This document shows, piece by piece, positions 1 through 10,444 of a stretch of 64,000 bases of DNA (position 1 is the first letter of the stretch; the number at the start of each line of letters is the position of its first letter). The notes under the pieces were generated by a model that did no database searches, was not told the DNA's origin, and saw only the letters and a list, made by a program, of their open reading frames with translations. This stretch comes from Notospermus geniculatus (Eukaryota; Nemertea; Pilidiophora; Heteronemertea; Lineidae), in contig NMRB01000187.1 in the NCBI GenBank assembly GCA_002633025.1, positions 490,048 through 554,047 of the forward strand, written 5' to 3'. Position numbers and translations under genes: made by a program.

Positions 1-2229
1 CTGCTACCCCCATGGACAGTAAACATAAGAGTCCTGCAATGAATTAATGGCAGATGCTTTCCACACTTTGCTGACTGTAGGCCTTTATTTCCGGCTGTGA
101 ACTCTGGATTACACCCACTTTGGATTACATTCTTTCGGACAAAGAATTGACTTTGGAAAGATGGCCTTCTCTGGACTTGGCATCTTGGGAACTTTCAGTT
201 GTCAGGATTCTGGGAAGATGCAATCCTGATGAAGACTTGGAAATGGTAAGTCAGTCTTTCATTTGGTGTTGTTTCTCAGGACATCATGGACAGGAAAATT
301 ATATTCAAAATATCTTTCTCAGAAAGTGTACCAAACACTTCAAAAAATTTCTTTTTGGAACTGACAAATCAGCACTGAATTCAGAGTGCTCCTGATGTCC
401 TGAGTGTCCCCCCTCCCTCTTCCTTTAGGCACTTGTTCTCAGTCATTGTATACAGTGTATTGTTAATTTTTGTTTGTGGTATAAGTTGCTTTTTGCTATA
501 AAGATGGGACTTGCTAGGCCAATGGGTTTTGGGGGTGCACGTAGGTAATTGCACTTGCACTTCACTTCCCCCTTGCGCACTTGCTTTGCAAGGCTGGATA
601 AATTCTACAAAAATTCTATGTCCTCCCAAAGATCCGGGTGCATGCGGTGGGTCATTTATTCAGCCTTGTATTCAAGAATAAATAAAACATATTTATTTAT
701 TCTTGATGTTTTGTAGGATAAAATGTCTTTCAGGTGTAGGCTAGTTATAGTTTCTTTGTTCAACGTCTTCAGAGGCTGACTTCACTTCATATAGATTTCA
801 TCATCAGTATAATGTCATTGTTCAATTCCGAAGGATGGATTCAGAGGAGATGACCACACACCATCCTCATTAATTAATCATTCAATACAATGTAAAAAAG
901 ATGTCATGTAGGATTTGGTAACTTAAAGGTGTGTAAACCTTTTGCATGGCACTGGTTGTTCCAATTCCGGGGGTGCAAGGAAGGATGTCACTGGAAAAGG
1001 TAGGTCAACAATCGGTGCCATGGCAAAGCAGGGTCAAGTTCTGATGTGTCATTTGGTGGATGTGACACAACAGAATGAGGTCCTGCTTTCTTTATTTCAG
1101 TATAGGTTGCCCCCACCCTTTACCATAATAAGGAGCTGCTGAAGAAAAAAGACTCTGCCCGTACGTACCCTCTACATTTACTTTACCCATCTGTGGGTTC
1201 TTGATGTTAAGCGAATTGGTCGCACCGTCCTTTTTCCCCCCTGTCTGTAAAATATCATTACTGTTTGTGTCTGAGGAATATCGTTGTTGTACGATATTTC
1301 TATTGTTGTGACGTAACTAATCCAACCTTTTCTCTCCTATATTTGTTGTGCATTTGACATTGTTGTGGGCTGGGGTGGGAGGGAAAGTGTCACGAGGATG
1401 ATGACACTGGAGAATAGTGACACTTGGGAACAGATCGGAGATCAAAACACTGTAATCGACAGTGTTTAGGGTACTCTTCACCTCTTTGAACCATAAAAGT
1501 AGTGTTCAAGAGGCACAGATGTCCGGGAGGGTGGATGCACTATTCTGCTGTTGTTTCATTGTGTAATCAAATGGATTACCATGGCAACATGCAGTAATCA
1601 ACAATCTGAATCAATCCACCAAAAAATAACAACCGGAAATTTTGACGTATTGTCAATTTCATGATAAAACAAATCATGAAACCTTTCAAATACAACCTTT
1701 TTTAAAGATTCAGATTAAAGCACGGGGGAGTAGCATCATTGGTGATCCCTCGGTGTCTGCAAGAGTCATCTGCTATGGGAGGAGCAAATTTTGGCTGCAG
1801 TGCCTTGGGGTCATCACAAAAACATTGATAGCATTTTGCTTACAGCTGAAAAGCTGTATAGCACACAGGTGTGCTTTTCAAAGCATCTCCACACTGATCG
1901 TCAAGAGATCAAATCAAACTTCTGAATCTGATACTTTGTACGGCATTTTGTGGACTGGAAATCATACTCCATACTTTCCGGGAAATTTTCGATTCGAATT
2001 TGACTGGCATCGTCTTTTGGCCAGAGCGAGGGGATGAAGGTGAGTTCCTTTTTGGTTCTGTGATATGTAACTACATCACAAATGATGTACATGTAGATTG
2101 AGAAGCAACTTCATTTGCAGTATATGTGTACGTGGAATTCATTCAAATGTAGTGTCAGAAAGTATACATGAAACACACTGGTGTGACAAGATAATTTGGA
2201 CGACTGTCACTGAAGTGTCACAAAATAAA

Positions 2230-3640
2230 ATGAGAGATCATCTGTTGGCAAGGTGTGACATCATTCACTCACCTGCCTCACACAGTCACAGGACATGATG
2301 GAGGAGATGACTCTATTTCAAGAGGATGAGATGCAACACGATGGGGAATCGCATCACTCAAGATGTGACAGGACAAATAGGACTGATGTAATTTGATGCA
2401 ATTCACATGTATTTTTTTATCAGTTTCAGATAGATGTTTAGATGGGGAGGTTCCGATTCTGGCTGAAAATGCTACCAAAAGGTCGTAGATTCCATCATAA
2501 TGCCCTGGGTCATCACACCGAGTCTTGGGTGAGTCTCTTGCTTGTTCTCTTTCAATACTAGGCCTATGATATCTTTTTTGCAGCGTCCGTCTGATTGCGC
2601 ACAAGTCATTTTGGGAAAACTCATTTTCTACCGCGGAAACACTGACATGAATATGTCAGTACCATTCTTTCACAACGGGTCGCAATTGCGATACGGATGC
2701 AAAAGTGAGTGTTGTGGCGTGCAGAAAGAGCCACTGTTTTCGAGTTGCGCCTGAAGGATTTTTCATTTTCGTTTGATGAATTTCCGATAGATGTATTTTC
2801 GATTTGTGGTGGATGCGATGTATTTTTTGACCTTCTGGCACACTGATTTGCTAGGTAGGTATTAATCACATTTTGATATTTTTTAACTATAGATATGTCG
2901 TTAGTATGAAACACAACATGAGATGACTGTGAGAAGACGACTTTGAGTAATGTCACTTCAACATCCATGATGACAAAACATCACAAAATAATTGAGTGAT
3001 TGTACACAAGATGTGACCATCATTTCACTTGCCTTACTTCCCAGAGGACAAGGTGGTGGAGATGTTTTAATGACCCTATTTCAACAGGATGAGATGTGAT
3101 ATGATGAGGGATGACACTGAAGACAGGACAAATCCAGACAGATGTAATTCTGATGCAATTCACATGCATTCTTGTCAATTTCAGATAGATGTTCAGGTGG
3201 AGGTTCCACGCCTCTGGCTCTAAACGCGAGATTCCATCATGGTGCCCTGGGTCATTATAGCAAGTCTCAGGTGAGTGTCTTGTTTGTTCTCTTTCAAGCT
3301 ACTAGGCCTACCACCTACATGGAAATCTTTGCAGTGTCAGTCCGATTGCGCCACATCGAGAAAACTTTTTCTTCCGCGGAAACACTGGACGAACCAGTAC
3401 TTTTCTTTCATAACCAGTTCGCTGAGTGGCTTAGTGATTGGAAGCAAGAGCGAGTGACCGGGTTGAGAACCATCTTTGAGTATGGTGTGTTACTGGTGAT
3501 TTTGAGTCGCGACCGAGGCATTTTCCATTTTCGTTTGATGAATTTCCGATACCGGTAGATGTATTTTTGATTTGTGATGGATGTGATGCATTTTTCGACC
3601 TGCTGGCGCACCGATTTACGCTAGGTAAGTACTGATGTTG
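2230..3640 (+). repeat. Diverged tandem duplication of an exon-containing unit (~745 bp)
   Basis: Two units, about 2270-2900 and 3040-3640, share the same order of blocks: a CACCTGCCT/CTTGCCTTA start, a GATGAGATG block, the phrase gatgcaattcacatg, a tttcagatagatgtt acceptor-like site, gattccatcat with gccctgggtcat, a GTGAGT donor-like site, and a final block with gaatttccgat. Identity is clearly above chance but there are many indels. A third, more distant copy of the exon-like part lies at 3711-3810. Confidence 0.7.
3185..3270 (+). CDS. Possible short exon of an unknown gene (unit B)
   Basis: This segment follows a tttcag acceptor-like site and ends CTCAG before GTGAGT. In the frame that completes a codon with its first two bases it is open and reads RCSGGGSTPLAL, then NARFHHGALGHYSKSQ. 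The equivalent part of the upstream unit (after about 2429) has a stop in that frame. The related segment at 3721-3804 is open in the same frame (RLSGEDVQSVRRG). No family is recognised. It may be one of a set of duplicated exons or a decayed copy. Confidence 0.25.
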
Positions 3641-3720
3641 ACTTCTTTTCAAATGCTAAACAAAGATCAAACTCATAGTTGTCATTCATAATTAATTCCA
3701 ATGTGCTTCATTGATTTCAG

Positions 3721-3804
3721 ACAGACTTTCAGGTGAAGATGTTCAATCTGTCAGAAGAGGATGCCTCCACCAAGAAGGATGCCATCCCAGTCACAGAGTC
3801 AAGG
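3721..3804 (+). CDS. Possible short exon of an unknown gene (unit C)
   Basis: It lies between a gatttcag acceptor-like site and a GTAAGT donor-like site, and resembles the unit B segment in its first bases (acagactttcaggtg against atagatgttcaggtg). It is open in two frames, one reading TDFQVKMFNLSEEDAS and the other RLSGEDVQSVRRG. The frame cannot be fixed from the sequence. The function is unknown. Confidence 0.25.
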
Positions 3805-4552
3805 GTAAGTCATGTAGTGTAGGGTTTGATTTTTGTGTTCTTGGTTGACCATTCTGTTGCAGGCTATCGCCACCTGGGAAGATGAATGGTGGTATATTGC
3901 TACTGATGATCGATATAATACTGATACAACGAGGAATACTTGCTGACCTGCATTCCGTAGCACAGATGGATTTCTGTCAGTGGGCACAAGCAATGCGCAC
4001 CCCTTACGCCGCAAAAAACCCCTGGATCCACCCCTCCATCAATCCGATTGCGCAGGAATCCGAGGCCCATGGCACTAGTTTACATCCAGCAGCAACACGG
4101 TTGAGAAAGCGACTTAATGATGTGACAGTGTCAGAATCGTCACCATTTCGATATCCGAAGGAGGAATTTTCCAATTTGTGATGGATGTTTATCAATTTCG
4201 ATTTTCGATGGAGGAATTTTTCAGTTTGTGATATAGATGTGTTTTTTCGATCTGGTTGATGTACTTCTCGGTTTTCGATGGATGTTTTTTCGATCGCTGA
4301 TGAAGGAAGATGTAAGTAAAAGATTTCAAGTCATCATGAGCCACTTTTTCAAGCTGTCTGTTCATTTCCCCTGCCAGATGCTAATTATTTCACTTGTATT
4401 TCAGATGGAGCTCAGGATTCTGTGAGTACAGCAAATTCATTTTTCTTTTTGTGTGTGGCCAAATCAGAACGATCATTGGCCAAAAAGAATTAAACTCTTA
4501 TATCTCAAGGTTCCAGGTGTGAGACTGGTCATAGAATTGTAATGCTACAGGA

Positions 4553-4654
4553 CCTGTTTCATAAAGTGACTTTAAGCTAAAGGTACCTTTAACCAAATGG
4601 AAGATGCATTGAAGTTAATGGTACCATTAGCTTAAAGTCGCTTTATGAAACAGG
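4553..4654. mobile_element. Foldback element (MITE-like)
   Basis: The left end cctgtttcataaagtgac is the near-perfect inverse of the right end gtcgctttatgaaacagg. The arms continue inward through taagctaa and ggtacc, giving a nearly complete hairpin of about 100 bp. No coding content. Confidence 0.75.
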
Positions 4655-5113
4655 CCCCAGGACTGTAATACTTTGTGTGTTACTAATGATTTTTCTTACA
4701 TTTCAGGTGTTCAGGATTCTGTGAGTACAGCCAACTTCATTCTTCTTTTCGTATGTCCTGCCAATGGCTGAAAAGTAATACCCCTGAAAATCTCGAAGCT
4801 CTCAGTGCAAGACAGGTCACAGGATGTAATGCTACTTTTGCCAAGAGATTCCTGTCTTTGGTATCAGTGTACAGATGATTGTTTTCATCATCCTGCTTAC
4901 TTCCACACCTAGTATTCTGTCCTTACAATCTAATGGTGACATCAACAAACAGCACTGTTTGTGGATGCCCCAGTCTGTTCTCTTTTCCACTATCCTCACA
5001 AGGAGTAGGTACGGTAAGTAAGTTTTATTCATTCACCTTGGAGAATGTGACATCTGTTTGATGAAATCAGGATGCAGTTTGTAATGAAAGTGGACTTGGA
5101 ATAGACTCTATCA

Positions 5114-5325
5114 CTCCAAAAGAGCGCAGCACCTGACGGGACAGCGTCATGACGTCCCGCACGTCATTTCTGAACGCATGACGCGACTCGAAAAAAAATC
5201 CGGTTGTGTCAGCGATCATGACGTCGTGAAACAATCAGATTTTTTTTCGTCTCGCCTCAAGACATCATGAATGACGTGCGGGACGTCTTGGACGCTGTCC
5301 CGTCAGGTGCTGCGCTCTTTTAGAG
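5114..5325. mobile_element. Foldback element, copy 1
   Basis: The left arm starts ctccaaaagagcgcagcacc and the right arm ends with its inverse (ggtgctgcgctcttttagag). Internal CpG-rich words such as tgacgtcccgcacgtca and tgacgtgcgggacgtc also pair. About 212 bp, non-coding. Confidence 0.85.
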
Positions 5326-6162
5326 GAATATCCTGTATTGTTTTTGCCTCTCAGATATCGTTCTGCTGAACTTCATCCTCATTGATGATAATAGAGTTGT
5401 GTATTTGCTCACCTGAGACTTCACATCTGGAAAGAAAATCTGGTGAAATCCGTCATCCTTTGTGAAGTAGTTGAAGAATGATGGATTTCACCAAAGACAG
5501 GGATGCAATCAACTCACCTGAATGATGAAGACTTTTGTGGATGAGGTCCCTGCATGGTGATTTATTTCCTGTCTTGTAACTTTTTTCCTTCTTTTTCAGT
5601 GGCCATGGAGGAAAGTTCACTTCTGATCTTGTATTCGAGATGTGTCTGATAACATGACGATGGTCACAGGGAGAAGTCATTAGCCGATTCTCACGAGGAA
5701 ATGCCACGCACGAGGTAATGACCTTGGGAGGGAAACGCCGTGCACCGATCTTACAAGGACACGTCTCGCACAAGGTAACGACCTTGGCAGAGAAACACCG
5801 TTAACCAATTCTCACGAGGACACTCCACGCACAAGGTAACGACAATCTCGAAGCTCTCAGTGCAAGACAGGTCACAGGATGTAATGCTACTTTTGCCAAG
5901 AGATTCCTGTCTTTGGTATCAGTGTACAGATGATTGCTTTCATCATCCTGCTTACTTCCACACCTAGTATTCTGTCCTTGCAATCTAATGGTGACATCAA
6001 CAAACAGCACTGTTTGTGGATGCCCCAGTCTGCTCTCTTTTCCAGTATCCTCACAAGGAGTGGGTAAGTAAGTTTTATTCATTCACCTTGGAGAATGTGA
6101 CATCTGTTGGTGAAATCAGGATGCAGTTTGTAATGAAAGTGGACTTGGAATAGACTCTATTC

Positions 6163-6374
6163 CTCCAAAAGAGCGCAGCACCTGACGGGACAGTGTCATG
6201 ACATCCCGCACGTCATTTCTGAACGCATGACGCGACTCGAAAAAAAATCCGGTTGTTTCAGCGATCATGACGTCGTGAAACAATCTGATTTTTTTTCGTC
6301 TCGCCTCAAAACATCGTGAATGACGTGCGGGACGTCTTGGACGCTGTCCCGTCAGGTGCTGTGCTCTTTTAGAG
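6163..6374. mobile_element. Foldback element, copy 2
   Basis: This is the same element as at 5114-5325, carried along by the 1055-bp tandem duplication, with only a few substitutions (for example gcgctc to gtgctc in the right arm). Confidence 0.85.
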
Positions 6375-6730
6375 GAATATCCTGTATTGTTTTTGCCTCT
6401 CAGATATCGTTCTGCTGAACTTCATCCTCATTGATGATAATAGAGTTGTGTGTTTGCTCACCTGAGACTTCACCTCTGGAAAGAAAATCTGGTGAAATCC
6501 GTCATCCTTTGTGAAGTAGTTGAAGAATGATGGATTTCACCAAAGACAGGGATGCAATCAACTCACCTGAATGATGAAGACTTTGTGGATGAGGTCCCTG
6601 CATGGTGATTTATTTCCTGTCTTGTAACTTTTTTCCTTCTTTTTCAGTGGCCATGGAGGAAAATTCACTTCTGATCTTGTATTCGAGATGTGTCTGATAA
6701 CGTAACAATGGTCACAGGGAGAAGTCATTA

Positions 6731-6985
6731 GCCGATTCTCACGAGGAAATGCCACGCACGAGGTAATGACCTTGGGAGGGAAACGCCGTAAACTGAGAGT
6801 CTTACAAGGACACGTCTCACACAGGGTAACGACCTTGGCAGAGAAACACTGTAAACCGATTCTCACGAGGACACTCCACGCACAAGGTAACGACCTGGGG
6901 AGGGAAACACTGTAAACCGATTCTCACGAGGACACTCCACGCACAGGGTAACGACCTTGGCAGAGAAACACTGTAAACCGATTCA
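6731..6985. repeat. Minisatellite, ~57-bp unit
   Basis: Units begin ccgattctcacgagga and continue through ccacgcac and ggtaacgacc to gagaaacactgtaaa. There are about 4.5 units here and about 3 related units at 5675-5843. The period is a multiple of three, which explains the long minus-strand open frame over it; I do not regard that frame as a gene. Confidence 0.8.
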
Positions 6986-6990
6986 CGTAG

Positions 6991-7664
6991 AAAATGCGAA
7001 AGCGGGACCCTGGTCTGTTTAGAAGAAGGATACACCTACAAAATGACAGCAATTTTTTCCGTTATCTTCATCAGAACACCACGGCAGGAGGCGTGGAAAC
7101 TTTTGGTACCTCCAAAGTTTTTCGCCTAAGGACAGTTCGCTTCGTCCTGCGTTACATAATGGAATATGACGGCGAATTACGGTACAAAATGCGAAAGCAG
7201 GACTCTGGTCTGTTTAGAGGAAGGATACACCTGCAAAATGACAGCAATTTTGTTCCGTTATCTTCATCAGAACACCTCGGCAGGAGGCATCTAAACTTTT
7301 GGTACTCTCCAAAGTTTTTCGCCAAAGGACAGTTCGCTCTCGTCCTGCGTTACATAATGGAATATGACGGCGAATTACGGTAGAAAATGCGAAAGCAGGA
7401 CTCTGGTCTGTTTAGAAGAGGGATACACCTACAAAATGACACCAATTTTGTTCCGTTATCTTCATCAGAACAGCTCGGCAGCAGGCGTGGAAACATTTGG
7501 TACCTCCTGTCAAAAGTGTCTCCTTACCCAAAGTTTTTCGCCCAAGCCCATGTCGCTCCGTCCTGTGTCACATAATGGAATATAACGGCGAATTACGGTA
7601 GAAAATGCGAAAGCAGGACTCTGGTCTGTTTTGAAGAAGGATACACCTACAAAATGACAGCAAT
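6991..7664. repeat. Tandem array, ~195-218 bp units
   Basis: The word aaaatgcgaaagc recurs at 6991, 7186, 7384 and 7602. Each unit runs through ggatacacctacaaaatgac, a cttcatcagaaca block and cataatggaatatgacggcg. Open frames across it are interrupted by length changes between units, so coding is unlikely. Confidence 0.85.
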
Positions 7665-8058
7665 AATTTTCTGGCGGACGCTATTTTCGGTCCCTCCAAA
7701 AAATGTCCTGGGTCCATCAAATAAATCGAAAATAAGCCTGGCGAATAGGAAAAAACACCTTAATTTTCTGGCGGATGCTATTTTCGGTCCCTCCAAAAAA
7801 TGTCCTGGGTCCATCAAATAAATCGAAAATAAGCCTGGCGAATAGGAAAAAACACCTTAATTTTCTGGCGGACGCTATTTTCGGTCCCTCCAAAAAATGT
7901 CCTGGGTCCATCAAATAAATCGAAAATAAGCCTGGCGAATAGGAAAAAACACCTTAATTTTCTGGCGGAAGCTATTTTCGGTCCCTCCAAAAAATGTCCT
8001 GGGTCCATCCAATAAATCGAAAATAAGCCTGGCGAATAGGAAAAAACACCTTAATTTT
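7665..8058. repeat. Tandem array, 97-bp unit, four copies
   Basis: Units start aattttctggcgg at 7665, 7762, 7859 and 7956 and are almost identical, passing through cggtccctccaaaaaatg and aagcctggcgaataggaa. The array ends at 8053, where the next unit diverges after aatttt. The minus-strand frames over this array are repeat artefacts. Confidence 0.92.
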
Positions 8059-8103
8059 GCCTGGTTCCGATATGGTTGGTTCTGAGTTGTCTTCTGAGGT
8101 TTT

Positions 8104-8406
8104 ATGGTCTCAGTGTTTCTAGGGCTTGGCGTGGTCTTGCAAGGGCTTGTTCTATCTAAACATCCTTTGGGTCCTTCAAATGAGATTGCCAAAGGGCAGC
8201 TAAAATGTGACTTGAAGCATTTGATTGACAATTCAAATCAATCTTTCTGGTGGCCCTACCTTTCAAAGGACTCAATATCAATGACACAGTGGTACCATTG
8301 GTGGCACACAGTTCCAAGAATGTGGCGCAACTTTTCTCAATGGTGGCATGATGACTGTTATTTTGATGTTGTAGATCAAGTTGATGAAATGTCCATGTAT
8401 TGTTAA
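8104..8406 (+). CDS. 100-codon tryptophan-rich ORF, possibly a terminal exon
   Basis: This ORF is complete from ATG to TAA, with an in-frame stop just upstream (8095), so it is either a small single-exon gene or the open part of a last exon. An acceptor-like ctcag lies just after the ATG at about 8113. The N-terminus is hydrophobic (VFLGLGVVLQGLVL) and could be a signal anchor. The C-terminal half has a striking run of aromatic residues (FWWPYL, WYHWWH, FSQWWH). A poly(A) signal follows at 8563, which supports transcription on this strand. I do not recognise the family. Confidence 0.4.
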   Translation: MVSVFLGLGVVLQGLVLSKHPLGPSNEIAKGQLKCDLKHLIDNSNQSFWWPYLSKDSISMTQWYHWWHTVPRMWRNFSQWWHDDCYFDVVDQVDEMSMYC

Positions 8407-8562
8407 CTTGTACTGTCCTCTGTCATTGTATCATGTTATTTTGTTTTTGTCAGTCCGTTACAGAAATCAAGCAAGTTTGTGATTGATAAGAGTCAATGTA
8501 GGCCTATGAAATTGTACTTGTTGCGTACCATATAGCTGAATAACATGTATTAATTTGATTGT

Positions 8563-8568
8563 AATAAA
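8563..8568 (+). terminator. AATAAA poly(A) signal, plus strand
   Basis: AATAAA lies 157 bases after the stop of the ORF ending at 8406, in AT-rich sequence suited to a 3' UTR end. Confidence 0.45.
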
Positions 8569-8754
8569 ACCAAGAAGATGAGAGAAGGAATCTCAGCCTT
8601 TGTTTCAACAGCGCAGTTTGTCTTTACCATAAAAAAGCATTCAGTGTTGTTGTTACAGAGGACTGGGACAAAATTCGTCACGTCAAAGTCATGAAAGCCG
8701 TGTCTGTGTGCAATACACATTGGAATGTTTACTTTTAGTCATTCAAAATCCATG

Positions 8755-8943
8755 TGTGACCCGATCCGCCAAAAGTACCGGTAGGCGCAAGTCGCAAACG
8801 AGGAAAGGGTTAATGGCCTTTGCAACACAACAGCTGAAATGTAAGTTTCTGCGTTTCGACAAGAGTAGTGGAAACAGCAGTGAAAATACTTGAGTAAACT
8901 GATGACCAGTGATGATCACCTGCGACTGGCAGATCGGGTCACA
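8755..8943. mobile_element. Foldback element with tgtgacccgatc ends
   Basis: The ends tgtgacccgatccgcc and ggcagatcgggtcaca are imperfect inverses. The first bases match the nested element at 12976-13179, so the two may be one family. About 190 bp, non-coding. Confidence 0.6.
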
Positions 8944-8989
8944 TGTATTGTGTGAATTTCTAATTAAGGATGTCTTTAAAAATCTCTTA

Positions 8990-9301
8990 AAAATGCACAT
9001 TTCGGAGGGGTTATTCGCGTGCGCTCATGCGGAACCGTAATAACATGTTATTTTTTCAGGATGTTATTACAGTTCCGCATGAGCGCACGCGAATAACCCC
9101 CATCCAAAATGTGCATTTTTAAAGACGTTATGATGTTGAGTAGCTGCTGCACTCAGCACCATTGTATTTTGTGTGCACATTTCGGAGGGGGTTATTCGCG
9201 TGCACTCATGCGGAACCGTAATAACATGTTACTTTTTCAGGACGTTATTACAGTTCCGCATGAGCGCACGCGAATAACCCCCATCCAAAATGTGCATTTT
9301 T
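8990..9301. mobile_element. Two adjacent copies of a foldback element
   Basis: Each copy is a hairpin of about 130 bp with arms aaaatgcacatttcgga / ccaaaatgtgcattttt and an inner arm gttattcgcgtgcgctcat. The copies occupy 8990-9120 and 9174-9301 and are separated by a shared spacer (gttgagtagctgctgc), so element plus spacer was duplicated in tandem with a period of about 183. A fragment of the same element lies at 10697-10794. Confidence 0.85.
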
Positions 9302-9449
9302 AAAGACGTTATGGTGTTGAGTAGCTGCTGCAGCACCATTGTATTTTGTGTTGTGATTGATGATTGTATATCTTCTCTTGTTGTACATGTTTATATTCCA
9401 TTCCATTCCATGTAAATAAGAAAACAACATGTTCCATGCACTTCAAAAT

Positions 9450-9455
9450 TTTATT
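9450..9455 (-). terminator. Probable SZT2 poly(A) signal (minus strand)
   Basis: The reverse complement reads AATAAA, about 990 bases beyond the SZT2 stop codon. It is the first well-formed minus-strand signal I see downstream of the stop. The 3' UTR would then contain two foldback elements (9548-9694 and 9857-9990). Confidence 0.45.
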
Positions 9456-9547
9456 CACAAATGTACAGGTAATTTATACATAACATACACTCTGTACACT
9501 CTACATGATTCAGGAAATATTGACATCCAACTTCATTCTAATGTAAA

Positions 9548-9694
9548 CAGGGGCGGATCCAGGATTTGGGAGAAAGAGGGGCACCCTGTGCTTGGAACAT
9601 TGAAATTTGCACCAAATTTGAGAATTTCACAGTCGATTTTACGGATGTGTTAGCCTAAAGGGAAGGCGAGTGCCCCACTCTGGATCCGCACCTG
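9548..9694. mobile_element. Short inverted-repeat element with caggggcggatccagg end
   Basis: The ends caggggcggatccagg and ctggatccgcacctg are inverses with one mismatch. About 147 bp, non-coding. Confidence 0.65.
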
Positions 9695-9856
9695 GTAAAC
9701 CAGATTACCCAGCAAGCAATCAACATGGGCTATACCACATCATCTTAAATTTACCCCCTCCCCTCCATAATAATGCTCCTCCACGTGAGAGATTTCTTGT
9801 GCTTGTTGGTGCTCAATGGGCAATTTACTATACCGGTACATTAAGTAAGTTTCCTA

Positions 9857-9990
9857 GGGTCGTATTCATAAAGCGGTTCTTTCGTTAGAACCGTCTCCTC
9901 GTCGGTTCGAAGTACATGTAGAGTGGTTGACCATACGTGGAACCGGCCTAAGACGGCTCTAATGATAGAACCGCTTTATGAATACGACCC
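9857..9990. mobile_element. Foldback element with gggtcgtattcataaag ends
   Basis: The left arm gggtcgtattcataaagcgg pairs perfectly with the right arm ccgctttatgaatacgaccc, and further pairing (ggttct/agaacc) extends inward. It lies in the presumed SZT2 3' UTR. Confidence 0.8.
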
Positions 9991-10444
9991 CTTATGTCTT
10001 ACACCCAGACCAATGAAATAAACCACTGTTGAGAAATATCTATCATTGAGTTGCCAACCCATCAAAGAAAACTCTCATGTGGAGCAGGGCCTTAATAATA
10101 TGACAAAGACATTACATATATTTTGCACTGTGGTAGAATGTGTAGAAATGACTCTAGGCCTATCTTATACATGTTGTATTGCTGACCATTTGAAATAGCA
10201 CCAAACTTGCTTCTGTGCAAGTAGCTTCTTGGTTTTGATCTCTGATACACCATAAACTGAACCAGTTTAAAGAGTACAGTTTTCAAAGGCTTGCACATGA
10301 AATTGACAATTTTAGTCACAAGCCACTAAAGTAAGAAAATGTCCAATGCACGACAGTCCACATGAACCTCCATAAATAAGTGCCTTAACACTCGAAGAAA
10401 GAGCAACATGAGGCAAATCCATGGAAATGAAGATGCTGATTGTA

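Larger units (their letters stand above)
4789..6892. repeat. Tandem duplication, period ~1055 bp
   Basis: The block starting aatctcgaagctctcag at 4789 restarts at 5844 and runs in the same order to about 6892. Both copies contain the ccaagagattcctgtc block, the foldback element, the cctgtattgtttttgcc block and the 57-bp minisatellite. Differences are scattered substitutions and small indels, so the duplication looks fairly recent. Confidence 0.9.
1..8100 (+). other. Repeat-rich region with tandem exon-like segments, no recognised gene
   Basis: No protein family was recognised in this stretch. Several short open segments are flanked by AG and GTAAGT/GTGAGT in plus orientation, for example ending near 245, 3270, 3804, 4422 and 4721, so part of a plus-strand gene with many short exons is possible. 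The segments are diverged copies of one another, and some carry stops, so they could equally be decayed duplicates or non-coding exons. The tail of the region is built of tandem arrays listed separately. Nothing else with clear coding character was seen between 400 and 2200. Confidence 0.4.

Noticed and set aside
6558-7035. Minus-strand Cys-containing ORFs (CVECPRENRF-like repeats)
   Set aside because: They read through a 57-bp minisatellite whose unit is divisible by three; long open frames are expected there by chance.
7717-8231. Overlapping minus-strand ORFs with IRQAYFRFI repeats
   Set aside because: They are frames through the 97-bp tandem array and repeat only because the array does.
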